The notes below the pieces were generated by a model. The model was not told the origin of the DNA and searched no databases. It saw only the letters and a program-made list of their open reading frames with translations. From JAXMAF01 sp046350555 (GTDB taxonomy: Bacteria; Planctomycetota; Phycisphaerae; Phycisphaerales; SM1A02), in contig JAXMAF010000015.1 of the NCBI GenBank assembly GCA_046350555.1, forward strand, positions 62,001 to 126,000: a DNA stretch of 64,000 nt, in the 5' to 3' direction. Position numbers and translations under genes: made by a program. Positions 55,485 through 63,499 of this stretch are shown piece after piece; position 1 is the stretch's first letter; each line of letters starts with the position of its first letter.

Positions 55485-55600
55485 CCACGGGCGCCACGCC
55501 GGATTCCGGGCCGAAGGCCGGCGTCGGCGGCGTCCCCGAAGCCGGGCCACGTGGTGTGCCGAAGCCCGCGGGAGCCGACGCCAGCGGGCCGAGCACCGCC

Positions 55601-55813
55601 CTACTCGCACTCCTTCTTCACCTTCATCAGGATCTGGCCCATCTTCTCCATCGCGGTGACGGTCGCCCGAACCCGCGGATCCAGCGGCCCGATGACCGTC
55701 CGCTCAATGTGTTCGGCGGCGGCGTCGTCCCAGACGTCGCGCGTCCGATTCCATCGCACGACAAGCTCCTTCATCGCGCCCAGCAGCTTGGCTCGGCTCA
55801 CTCCGACGCTCAT
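55601..55813 (-). CDS. Small helical protein, third gene of the WXG100 cluster
   Basis: The 70-residue protein appears wholly alpha-helical: LLGAMKELVVRWNRTRDVW, DDAAAEHIERTVIG, VRATVTAMEKMGQILMKVKK. Two tryptophans sit in the first helix. Start ATG 55813 overlaps the stop of the upstream gene as ATGA, so the two are coupled. No family is recognised. The position suggests an adaptor or chaperone for the WXG100-like protein, which is only an inference. Confidence 0.65.
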   Translation of the reverse strand: MSVGVSRAKLLGAMKELVVRWNRTRDVWDDAAAEHIERTVIGPLDPRVRATVTAMEKMGQILMKVKKECE

Positions 55814-56487
55814 GGCCGGTCTCCCGTGGCTGGCGCGGCGCCGGAAGAGCTGCCGTCGCCGACATCCGACGAACCTCCAGCGCGGCGATCGTCGGCTTCG
55901 CGCGGCGCCATCGAGCCGCCCTGCGCGTCCGCGGCGCCCGTTCCGCCAACGGATGCGCCATCGCCCGCCGCGCCGCCCGTCGTCCCCTGCACGGCGCCGT
56001 CCGAGGGCGCCACGAGCGAGAGGTACTTCTGGATCGTGTCCATGAGCCGATCGAGGTGCGCGACGGCGTTGGGCAGGTCCAGCTCGAGCGACGTGCTGAA
56101 TCCGGCGAGCGCCGCCTTGAAGAGCAGCCCCTCGCGATCGAGCAGCGCCACCGCCCGCTTGCACGCGTCGATCTTCCGCTGGGCCTCGTCGCACTCCGCC
56201 TCCGCCTTGGCGAGCGCCTTGCGCTCCACGACGCACGAGGGGCGCTCGTCGCGCGACTGCATCTGGGCGCGGTAGAGATCGCTCTTGCACTGCTGCACCT
56301 TCTCGTGCCGCTTGCGCAGCGCCTGCTGCCAATGGCCGATGCGATCGTTCTCGATCCACATCGTCGTCTTCATGACGTCCGAGTGCGCTTCCATCAGCGC
56401 CAGCTTGGCGTCCTCGATGAACCCGATCAGCGCGGCCCGGAAGTCGCGGATCGCACCGATGGACCTGAGATTGGCGCCGGTCGACAT
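55810..56487 (-). CDS. Coiled-coil protein of the WXG100 cluster
   Basis: The 225-residue protein is helical in its first 165 residues, with two long antiparallel-looking helices: FIEDAKLALMEAHSDVMKTT to HWQQALRKRHEKVQQCKSDL, and RKALAKAEAECDEAQRKIDA to LLFKAALAGFSTSLELDLP. The last 55 residues are Gly/Ala/Ser-rich and probably disordered. Central Trp residues (MWIENDRIGHW) recall WXG/LXG-type hairpins. No known domain is assigned. It lies 107 bp after the WXG100-like gene and overlaps the 70-residue gene by 4 bp. It could be a substrate, an LXG-like protein or a structural partner. Confidence 0.65.
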   Translation of the reverse strand: MSTGANLRSIGAIRDFRAALIGFIEDAKLALMEAHSDVMKTTMWIENDRIGHWQQALRKRHEKVQQCKSDLYRAQMQSRDERPSCVVERKALAKAEAECDEAQRKIDACKRAVALLDREGLLFKAALAGFSTSLELDLPNAVAHLDRLMDTIQKYLSLVAPSDGAVQGTTGGAAGDGASVGGTGAADAQGGSMAPREADDRRAGGSSDVGDGSSSGAAPATGDRP

Positions 56488-56594
56488 GGGAGTGGCCGAG
56501 GTGCTGTCGCACCAGTCGGGCGACGAGGTCGGCGGGCGGCCCCGCGCCGGGGCCGAGCCCGCGGGCCGGGGCGCAGAGCGCCCGCGCGTCGCGC

Positions 56595-56867
56595 CTACCG
56601 CTGCTTGAGGTACTCCTCGATGCGCTCCGCCTTGCGCACCAGGAACGGAATGTGCTTGTTCGACGCGTCGACGAAGCGCGTGAGGACCTTGAGCGTCTGC
56701 TCGAACTCCTCCGCGAACTTCTGCTGTTCCTGGTCGCGCCACGACTGGCCGAGACCGACCATGCGGCCGTGGAGCACCGACATCTGACCGTGAAGCGAAT
56801 CGTTGAATCGCTTCAGGTCGTGTGCGAATCGGCGCAGCTCGGCGGGATCGACGATGGCTTTGGACAT
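56595..56867 (-). CDS. WXG100-like protein (type VII secretion substrate family)
   Basis: The 90-residue protein folds as a predicted helical hairpin: VDPAELRRFAHDLKRFNDSL to VLHGRMVGLGQSW, a turn, then QQKFAEEFEQTLKVLTRFVD to ERIEEYLKQR. The length and the Trp at the turn (WRDQEQQKF, where the class has W-x-G) fit WXG100/EsxA-type proteins. The Gly of the motif is replaced by Asp, and the usual YxxxD/E export tail is not evident (the last Tyr is followed by LKQR). It heads the three-gene cluster; the ATPase that could export it is at 43771-48126. Confidence 0.8.
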   Translation of the reverse strand: MSKAIVDPAELRRFAHDLKRFNDSLHGQMSVLHGRMVGLGQSWRDQEQQKFAEEFEQTLKVLTRFVDASNKHIPFLVRKAERIEEYLKQR

Positions 56868-56913
56868 TGGATTGGCTGCCTCTGGCGCCGATGGGCGTGT
56901 CGTCGGATGCCCT

Positions 56914-57022
56914 CGTACCGACTCCCGCAGGCCTCCCTGCGTTCGGCCCCTGGGCCAACAGTGGCCTCTCGGGGCGCAATCGGGCTGCGTGGGGGGCGAG
57001 GGTCGACCGGGACGCGCATTAG
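56914..57022 (+). repeat. Dispersed 105-bp element, copy between divergent genes
   Basis: GGCCTCCCTGCGTTCGGCCC at the left and GGGTCGACCGGGACGCGCAT at the right match the element borders, with a diverged centre. It occupies the shared upstream region of the WXG100 cluster (minus) and ubiX (plus), so it may carry or disturb promoters. Confidence 0.7.
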
Positions 57023-57072
57023 ACTATTCACGACATCCGACGCTCCGCGCCACGCGAAGCGACCCCGCAGCC

Positions 57073-57669
57073 GTGTCCGCCACGCAACGCATCATCGTCG
57101 CCGTCACCGGCGCCAGCGGCGCCCCATACGCGATCCGCACGCTCGAGCTGCTCGCCGCCGCCGACGTCGAGATCCACCTCGCCGTCTCCGCCCACGGCCG
57201 GCGCCTGCTCTTCGACGAGCTCGGCATCAAGCGGCTCGATCCCGACGAGCTGACGCGCGGACGCGGATCGCAGCTCACCGTGCACAACGACAACGACGTC
57301 GGCGCGACGCTCGGCAGCGGTTCCTTCCTGCACGACGGCATGATCGTCGTGCCCTGTTCGGGCAACACGCTCGGAAAGATCGCTTCGGGCATCACCGACA
57401 ACCTGGTCCAGCGCGCCGCGGCGGTGACCCTCAAGGAGCGGCGCCGGCTCGTGATCGCCCACCGCGAGAGCCCGCTCTCGATGATCGAGCTCGACAACAT
57501 GCGCCGCCTGATGGAGGCGGGAGCGATCATCGCCCCGCTCGCCCCCGGCTTCTACATGCTGCCGAAGACGATCGAGGATCTCGTCGACTTCATGGTCGGC
57601 AAGCTCCTCGACCTCATCGGCGTGCCGCACGCGCTCAAGACGAGATGGGCCGAGGTCGTCGCGGACTGA
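57073..57669 (+). CDS. ubiX: Flavin prenyltransferase UbiX
   Basis: UbiX makes prenylated FMN, the cofactor of UbiD-type decarboxylases. The 198-residue protein begins IIVAVTGASGAPYAIRTLEL, with the FMN-binding TGASG motif, and has GMIVVPCSGNTLGKIASGI, KERRRLVIAHRESPLSMIEL and PGFYMLPKTIEDLVDFMV. The length is typical of the family. GTG 57073 is the likely start. No ubiD gene lies in the window, so its partner enzyme must be elsewhere. Confidence 0.95.
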   Translation: MSATQRIIVAVTGASGAPYAIRTLELLAAADVEIHLAVSAHGRRLLFDELGIKRLDPDELTRGRGSQLTVHNDNDVGATLGSGSFLHDGMIVVPCSGNTLGKIASGITDNLVQRAAAVTLKERRRLVIAHRESPLSMIELDNMRRLMEAGAIIAPLAPGFYMLPKTIEDLVDFMVGKLLDLIGVPHALKTRWAEVVAD

Positions 57670-57728
57670 CGTGTGCCTGCGCCGGCCCGCAGCGCACCAA
57701 GGCGAGTGCGTGCCGGGGGGCGCTCAAG

Positions 57729-59306
57729 TCAGTACGACTTCGCCCAGACCACGCGCCGCGGGCTCGGTCTGCCGGTGATCACGCACGCGCCCGGCTCGCG
57801 ATCGTCGGTGAAGCCGTCGAGCGGGATGCAGCGGACGGTCACGCCGAGCTCGTCCTTGACCTGCCGCTCGACCTCCGGATCGCCGCAGAAGTGCGCGAGC
57901 GCGAAGCCACCGTGGATCTCCGCGGGACTGTTCTCGTCCTCGACGGCGCCATCGGTGCGCCGCGGCGCCGCGAAGAAGGCGCGGAACTCCGCGGCGGTGT
58001 CGATGCGCCGCGTGTGCTGCGTGCGGTGCGCCAGCGCGCGGGCGAAGAGTCCGTCCTGGATCTCCTGGAGAAGCGTGGCGATCGCGACGACGAACTCGCC
58101 GCGCCTGACCGCGGCCTTCTCCTTGTGCGGCTTGTCGCGGCGGGCCATGAAGACGCTGTCCTGCTCCATGTCGCGCGGACCGACCTCGACGCGCACCGGC
58201 ACGCCGCGCTTGATCCACTGCCATTGCTTGTCGCCGCCGCGCATGTCGCGCGTGTCCAGCTCGACCTGCACGCCATGTCCGGCGAAGGTCTGGGCGCGCA
58301 GCTCGTCGGCGAGCCGGCGGCAGTACTCCAGCACCGCGCCGGCCGTCTCGGGCTTGTGCGTGACGGGGATGATCACGACGTGCGCCGGCGCGAGGCGCGG
58401 CGGCAGCACGAGCCCGTCGTCGTCGCTGTGCGTCATGATCAGGCCGCCCACGAGGCGCGTGCTCACCCCCCACGAGGTCGTCCACGCGTGCGTCTGCTGG
58501 TTCTCCTCGCTCAGGAAGACGATCTCGCTCGCCTTGGCGAAGTTCTGCCCGAGAAAATGGCTCGTTCCGGCCTGGAGCGCCTTGCGGTCCTGCATCATCG
58601 CCTCGATGCAGTACGTGTTCACCGCGCCCGGGAAGCGCTCGCCGGCGGTCTTCTCGCCGCGCACGACGGGCATCGCCATGAAGTCCTGCGCGAAGGTCGC
58701 GTAGACCTGGAGCATCTGCATCGTCTCGCGCATCGCCTCGTCGGCCGTGGCGTGCGCCGTGTGCCCCTCCTGCCAGAGGAACTCCGCCGTGCGCAGGAAG
58801 AGGCGCGTGCGCATCTCCCAGCGGACGACGTTCGCCCACTGGTTGATGAGCAGCGGCAGGTCGCGGTAGCTCTGCACCCACTTCGCGAACGTCGCGCCGA
58901 TGATGGTCTCCGACGTCGGGCGCACCACCAGGGGTTCCTCGAGCTCCGCCGACGGCGCCGGAACGAGCCGACCCGCGGCGTTGAGCTCGAGCCGATGGTG
59001 CGTCACGACCGCGCACTCCTTCGCGAACCCTTCGACGTGCTCCGCCTCCTTCTGGAGAAACGAGAGCGGGATGAAGAGCGGGAAGTACGCGTTGCGGTGG
59101 CCCGTCGCCTTGAACATGCCGTCGAGGACGCGCTGGATGTTCTCCCAGATCGCGTAGCCCCACGGCTTGATCACCATGCAGCCGCGCACCGGCGACGTCT
59201 CGGCGAGGTCGGCGGCGCGGATGACCTGCTGGTACCACTCCGCGTAGTTCTCCTGGCGAGTGGGCGTGATGGCGCTGGCGGGCTGCGAGGCGGTGGGCTT
59301 GGACAT
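57729..59306 (-). CDS. proS: Prolyl-tRNA synthetase, archaeal/eukaryote-like type
   Basis: ProRS charges tRNA-Pro. The 525-residue protein has class II motifs: the VLDGMFKATGHRNAYFPLF region, RPTSETIIGATFAKW and LPLLINQWANVVRWEMRTR (motif 2), and the later GVSTRLVGGLIMTHSDDDG (motif 3 area). The anticodon domain begins with VVIIPVTHKPE. The absence of the bacterial editing insert between motifs 2 and 3, and the PFI.L..F.K start, fit the short (type 3) ProRS. ATG 59306 starts MSKPTASQPASA; upstream frame is open but reads as non-coding. It is convergent with ubiX. Confidence 0.95.
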   Translation of the reverse strand: MSKPTASQPASAITPTRQENYAEWYQQVIRAADLAETSPVRGCMVIKPWGYAIWENIQRVLDGMFKATGHRNAYFPLFIPLSFLQKEAEHVEGFAKECAVVTHHRLELNAAGRLVPAPSAELEEPLVVRPTSETIIGATFAKWVQSYRDLPLLINQWANVVRWEMRTRLFLRTAEFLWQEGHTAHATADEAMRETMQMLQVYATFAQDFMAMPVVRGEKTAGERFPGAVNTYCIEAMMQDRKALQAGTSHFLGQNFAKASEIVFLSEENQQTHAWTTSWGVSTRLVGGLIMTHSDDDGLVLPPRLAPAHVVIIPVTHKPETAGAVLEYCRRLADELRAQTFAGHGVQVELDTRDMRGGDKQWQWIKRGVPVRVEVGPRDMEQDSVFMARRDKPHKEKAAVRRGEFVVAIATLLQEIQDGLFARALAHRTQHTRRIDTAAEFRAFFAAPRRTDGAVEDENSPAEIHGGFALAHFCGDPEVERQVKDELGVTVRCIPLDGFTDDREPGACVITGRPSPRRVVWAKSY

Positions 59307-59624
59307 GATCGGGCCTGTGACGCGGGCGTTGAACGTGAAGCGTGAAGTCTTGGAGGGTTGACCCGACGAGGGCAAGGACGGCACGAGGCGCGGATTGTCG
59401 CCACGGCGAGGCGAGATCACCTCACTTCATGCCATCCGCTGCGCAATTTCCGGTTCGGCGAGGCGTGCGGAACCTCGTGTTATCATCGCCTCGACGAGTT
59501 GGACGCTCTCGCTCAGCGGACCACGGCGGACACCGATCCAACATCGCGCGTCCACCGCCTGCCTCCAAGGACCTGGGCCGGCGGCCGTGGACGACTGGGC
59601 GGCGCCGCGCGCGGCCGGGCGGCC

Positions 59625-59836
59625 GGCTGGACTGGGCGGCTGGACTGGGCGGTTGGACTGGGCGGTTGGACTGGGCGGTTGGACTGGGTGATTGGACCGG
59701 TGATTGGACCAAGTGATTTGGCCGGCCGGCTGGACCATCTCGTTGGGCCGCCTGGTTGGGCCTGCTGGTTGGACCGGCTCGTTGGACCGGCCCGTCGGAC
59801 CCGCCGGTCGGGCGAATTGGACCGGCCGGCACAGAC
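59625..59836. repeat. 13-bp tandem repeat array, decaying to the right
   Basis: Five regular units GGCTGGACTGGGC / GGTTGGACTGGGC run from 59625 to 59689. Looser units built on GGTTGGACC continue to about 59836. The array fills much of the 618-bp gap between proS and the next gene. The gap otherwise has no visible gene. Confidence 0.85.
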
Positions 59837-59924
59837 TGACCGGCCACACTCGGTCGCGCGAGGGGGTCCATTCGCAGACGTTTCTGGGGCGGCACGACAC
59901 ACACAACGATCGAAGGAGCATGCG

Positions 59925-60869
59925 ATGGGATTCGCCTGGACAGGTGACAAGGTGGCCGCGCGCGCCGAGCATCTCATCGACTTCGGCCGGCTCGCCCGCG
60001 CGGTGCGCGACCGACGCTCGCTGGAGTCGCTCGAGACGCTCTGGCGCGAGGTCTTCGCCCTGGAGTCGTGGTTCTTCATCGCACGCGGGACGGATCCGAA
60101 CGATGCGTCGAACGTCCTACCCCATGTGATCGAGCGCGACGGCCGCAGTTGCGTCCTTCTCTTCACGGACGAATTCGGCGCCCTCCAACACCAGGCGCGC
60201 CACGGACCCCACTTCGCGCCTGGCGACCACGATGCGGGAGCGATCGGCCGCCGGCCAAGCTCCGGCTACGCCACCCTCGAGGTCCGGGTCGATGCCGCGC
60301 TCGACGTGCTGAGGCACCTGCATCGGGCCGGCGCGAACTCCGCCATCTTCAACTTCGGACCGGCCGCCTTCGAATCGCCGATCGATCGGCTGATCGAGGC
60401 CCATCGACACGTGCTCGAGGGCGATGCCGCCGATGCGCTCGAAGCCACGACCATCCTGCCGTGTCCGCCGGGCTTCGTCGACCTGGACGAGCTGCTTGCG
60501 CGCGCCGATGCAGACCCCTCTGCGCACGAGGCCGCGCTGGCCGCGCTGCTTGGCCTCGAGGCGTGGTGGTTCATCTGCAACCCGAAGGAGCCCGACGCGG
60601 TCTTCATCCGCCGCATGGAGGATGGCCCCGTCGTGCTCGCCTTCACCGACGAACGTCGGGCGATCGCGGCCACTGATCGCTTCGGGCTCGTCGGGCGGGA
60701 CGGCGCGATCCTGCTCCTCGAGATGCCCGTCGGCGAGGCGATCCAGTGGACCCAGCGTTTCCTCGAGCACGGCGCGAAGCGCATCGTCTTCAACGATCTG
60801 ACGACACCCGTGCAAGTCGCCATCACGGACCTGCCGGCCGCGTGGGAGAGGGTCGCGGACCACGGATGA
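59925..60869 (+). CDS. Protein with two SseB-like domains
   Basis: The 314-residue protein contains two copies of one domain of about 130 residues. Copy one: LESWFFIARGTDPNDASNVL, GRSCVLLFTDEFGALQHQAR. Copy two: LEAWWFICNPKEPDAVFIRR, DGPVVLAFTDERRAIAATDR. Each ends with a V..L...GA..I.FN segment. The pattern W.F...DP..., V.LFTDE..A resembles the SseB N-terminal domain, whose role is unclear (type III partner or general regulator). AAGGAG precedes ATG 59925 with good spacing. The assignment to SseB is moderate; internal duplication is certain. Confidence 0.7.
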   Translation: MGFAWTGDKVAARAEHLIDFGRLARAVRDRRSLESLETLWREVFALESWFFIARGTDPNDASNVLPHVIERDGRSCVLLFTDEFGALQHQARHGPHFAPGDHDAGAIGRRPSSGYATLEVRVDAALDVLRHLHRAGANSAIFNFGPAAFESPIDRLIEAHRHVLEGDAADALEATTILPCPPGFVDLDELLARADADPSAHEAALAALLGLEAWWFICNPKEPDAVFIRRMEDGPVVLAFTDERRAIAATDRFGLVGRDGAILLLEMPVGEAIQWTQRFLEHGAKRIVFNDLTTPVQVAITDLPAAWERVADHG

Positions 60870-61059
60870 GTGCCGCTCGCGCCGGCGGCCACGGAGGATC
60901 GTCACCCGTCGCGGGCGCGGACGGTGGCGCAGCTCGCGGCCGATCCTCGCGCCTCGTCCCGTGCGATTCGATCGGCGGCGCGATCGGCGACGGCGGGCGA
61001 TGGCGCGAAGGTCGGCCGACGTCCGCCTCGAGTGGGTTCGCGCGGGGCCCGACCGTGGG

Positions 61060-61092
61060 CGCGGCGCGAGCATCAACTGGGACGCCGATCAG
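61060..61092 (+). repeat. Partial match to the dispersed 105-bp element
   Basis: GCGCGAGCATCAACTGGGAC resembles the right end of the dispersed element, ending at GACGCCGATCAG. The left half is not recognisable, so it is probably a remnant. It overlaps the stop of the DUF2892-like gene. Confidence 0.4.
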
Positions 61093-61316
61093 ACGGGCGT
61101 GCGGAACCCCATCGCCCGCACCACGCACCAGCCCGCCATCCCCTCGAAGATCATGACCAGCCCACCGATGATCATGAGCCCTCCCGCCGCGTACGGCCAC
61201 GTGCCGGCGATGCCGCCAACCGCGGCGAGGGTCACAAGCAGAAGGCCGAATCCTTCGAGGATCGCCCCCGACATGAATCGGACCGCCTTCCCGCGCGCAT
61301 CGATGTTGCATTGCAT
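61089..61316 (-). CDS. DUF2892-like small membrane protein
   Basis: The 75-residue protein has the DUF2892 opening MQCNIDARGKAVRFMSGAIL, two transmembrane helices (GFGLLLVTLAAVGGIAGTW and AAGGLMIIGGLVMIFEGMAG) and the typical end WCVVRAMGFRTPV. DUF2892 proteins, such as the YgaP membrane part, are small inner-membrane proteins linked to sulfur transfer, but this one lacks a rhodanese domain. The frame is open further upstream, but the family start fixes ATG 61316. Confidence 0.8.
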   Translation of the reverse strand: MQCNIDARGKAVRFMSGAILEGFGLLLVTLAAVGGIAGTWPYAAGGLMIIGGLVMIFEGMAGWCVVRAMGFRTPV

Positions 61317-61484
61317 GCGCGGATCATTGGCAGGAACCGCACGTGTCGTGGGGTGCGCGGAGACGGGACTCGGCCACGGGTTGGAACGCCGGTGGGATCG
61401 GCCACGGAGGCCTCGGATCCGCGCGAAGGGGAGATCGGCCGCTGGAGAGACGCGCATGACACGGAGAGACGTGGACTCGGGACA

Positions 61485-62897
61485 CTAGAACTCCGCGCTT
61501 CCCGGTGTCCGCGGGAACGGGATCACGTCGCGGATGTTCGCCATGCCCGTGGCGTAGATGATCGTGCGCTCGAACCCGAGCCCGAAGCCCGCGTGCGGCA
61601 CCGTGCCGTATCGGCGCAGGTCCCGGTACCACCAGTAGTCCGGCGCATGCAGCCCCATCTCCGCGATGCGCGCATCGAGCACGTCGAGCCGTTCCTCGCG
61701 CTGCGATCCGCCGATGATCTCGCCGATGCCCGGCGCGAGCACATCCATGGCGGCAACCGTCCTTCCGTCGTCGTTGAGGCGCATGTAGAACGCCTTGATC
61801 TGCTTCGGGTAGTCCATGACCACCACGGGTCGGCCGACGAGCTCCTCGGTCAGGCAGCGCTCGTGCTCGCTCTGCATGTCCATGCCCCAGCTCACGGGAA
61901 ACTCGAAGCGCCTGCCCTTGCCCTGGGCCTGCTCGAGCCGCCGGATCGCCTCCGTGTACGTCATGCGCTCGAACGCGCTCGAGACGAAGCGCTCGAGCCG
62001 TTCGATGCACCCCTTGTCGATGCGCTCCGCGAAGAAGCGCATGTCGTCGCCTCGCTCCTCGAGCAGCGTCCGGAAGAGGTGCTTGAGGAAGTCCTCGGCG
62101 AGGTCGGCGTCGGCGGCCAGGTCGGCGAAGGCGACCTCCGGCTCGATCATCCAGAACTCCGCGAGATGGCGCGACGTGTTGCTGTTCTCCGCGCGGAACG
62201 TCGGACCGAAGGTGTACACCTTGCCGAGGGCCATGCAGTATGTCTCGACGTTGAGCTGGCCCGAGACCGTCAAGTGCGCCTCCCTGCCGAAGAAGTCCTG
62301 GGCGAAATCGACCTTCCCCTCCGGCGTCCGCGGCGGGTTCGAGAGGTCGAGCGTCGAGACGCGGAACATCTCGCCCGCGCCCTCGCAGTCGCTCGCGGTG
62401 ATGATCGGCGTGTGAACGTAGAAGAAGCCGTGCGCGTCGAAGTAGCGGTGCACGGCCATGGCCAGGCAGTGGCGCACCCGCGCGACCGCGCCGAACGTGT
62501 TGGTGCGCGAACGCAGGTGCCCCACCTGCCGCAGGTACTCGAACGAATGCTGCTTGGGTTGGATGGGGTAGCTGTCGGGATCGTCGACCCAGCCGACCAC
62601 GTTGACCGACTCCGCCTGCATCTCGAGCGACTGCCCCTTCCCCTGGCTCTGGACGAGTGGTCCGGTGCATTCGACGGCGCAACCGGCGGTCAGCTTCGTC
62701 ACCTCGCTCGCGTAGTTGGCGAGCGAGCTTGGCGCGACGACCTGGATCGCGTCGAAGCACGATCCGTCGCTGACGGCGAGGAACGACACGCCGGCCTTCG
62801 AATCACGGCGGGTGCGAATCCAACCCTGCACGGTCGCGCCGCGCCCGATGTGTGCGGCGGCGTTCTTCAGGGCGTCTGCGACACGAATGGCGGTCAT
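61485..62897 (-). CDS. asnS: Asparaginyl-tRNA synthetase
   Basis: The 470-residue protein charges tRNA-Asn. It has the OB-fold anticodon domain (VQGWIRTRRDSKAGVSFLAV), motif 2 FRAENSNTSRHLAEFWMIEP and motif 3 GFGLGFERTIIYATGMANIR with DVIPFPRTPG. The FRAE..NTSRH..EF.M motif and the Asn-type GMDM.SEHER segment separate it from AspRS. ATG 62897 fits the family start. No gene follows closely on this strand. Confidence 0.95.
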   Translation of the reverse strand: MTAIRVADALKNAAAHIGRGATVQGWIRTRRDSKAGVSFLAVSDGSCFDAIQVVAPSSLANYASEVTKLTAGCAVECTGPLVQSQGKGQSLEMQAESVNVVGWVDDPDSYPIQPKQHSFEYLRQVGHLRSRTNTFGAVARVRHCLAMAVHRYFDAHGFFYVHTPIITASDCEGAGEMFRVSTLDLSNPPRTPEGKVDFAQDFFGREAHLTVSGQLNVETYCMALGKVYTFGPTFRAENSNTSRHLAEFWMIEPEVAFADLAADADLAEDFLKHLFRTLLEERGDDMRFFAERIDKGCIERLERFVSSAFERMTYTEAIRRLEQAQGKGRRFEFPVSWGMDMQSEHERCLTEELVGRPVVVMDYPKQIKAFYMRLNDDGRTVAAMDVLAPGIGEIIGGSQREERLDVLDARIAEMGLHAPDYWWYRDLRRYGTVPHAGFGLGFERTIIYATGMANIRDVIPFPRTPGSAEF

Positions 62898-63330
62898 GGG
62901 CTCTGGATTCCTGTGCAAAGCGTGGAGTATTCGGGCGCGGCCCGTTGCGGACAAGCGTTGAGGGTACGCCCCGGGTGTTCGGTTGCCGTCCGGCTTGGCG
63001 GCTTTGAGGCACCATCCCAGCGCGTCCCAGCGTGGTCATACACGTTGCCTCGCGTCCCAGCGTGGCCACGCAAGTTCCCCCGCGCGGAGAGCGCCCAGAC
63101 GGGCAGAGCGGACTTCTCGCTCGCCGAGCCCGCTCCAGTCGTCGATCCGGAAGCGCCCGGTCGCCTGGCGGCAACGTTCCCGCTCCCGCGCCGACCTCCG
63201 ATGCTTCCGCCAACTTGGCAGCTTCCCGCGTCCGGACGGCGTCGCGACGGTGCTTCGTCGACACCACGACGCCCGCCCGCGCAGCGATCCCGTCGCCTGC
63301 CGCAGCTTGGCAACGACCGACGGGCTTCCG
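62898..63330. other. Intergenic region, nothing recognisable
   Basis: Between the asnS start and the repeat at 63331 I find no convincing gene or RNA. The CGCGTCCCAGCGTGG motif occurs twice near 63020-63070, which is a minor repeat. Confidence 0.5.
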
Positions 63331-63436
63331 ACGGATTCCAGTAGACCTCCATGCGTTCGACCCCAGAGCCCACGGCGGCGTCTCACGGCAGAATTGGGTT
63401 GGGTGGGGCGCGAGAATCGACTGGGACGCCTGTCAG
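63331..63436 (+). repeat. Dispersed 105-bp element, near-consensus copy
   Basis: ACGGATTCCAGTAGACCTCC, CATGCGTTCGACCCC, GAATTGGGTTGGGTGGGGCG and GAGAATCGACTGGGACGCC follow the element throughout. It sits 64 bp before the ATG of the last gene, next to its possible GTG start at 63443. Confidence 0.85.
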
Positions 63437-63499
63437 GCCCGTGTGGACCCGGCACGGGAATTGCTCTTCGTGCTCCGTCCGACGGTTCTCCTGCAATCC

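Noticed and set aside
55250..55600. glmS ribozyme in the glmS leader
   Set aside because: No double-pseudoknot core is recognisable by eye and the gap is mainly a 13-bp repeat. A covariance search (Rfam RF00234) would settle it; a hit would overturn this.
57073..57669. 4-phosphopantothenoylcysteine decarboxylase or other HFCD flavoprotein
   Set aside because: TGASGAPYA and the HRESPLS segment are specific to the UbiX/Pad1 group.
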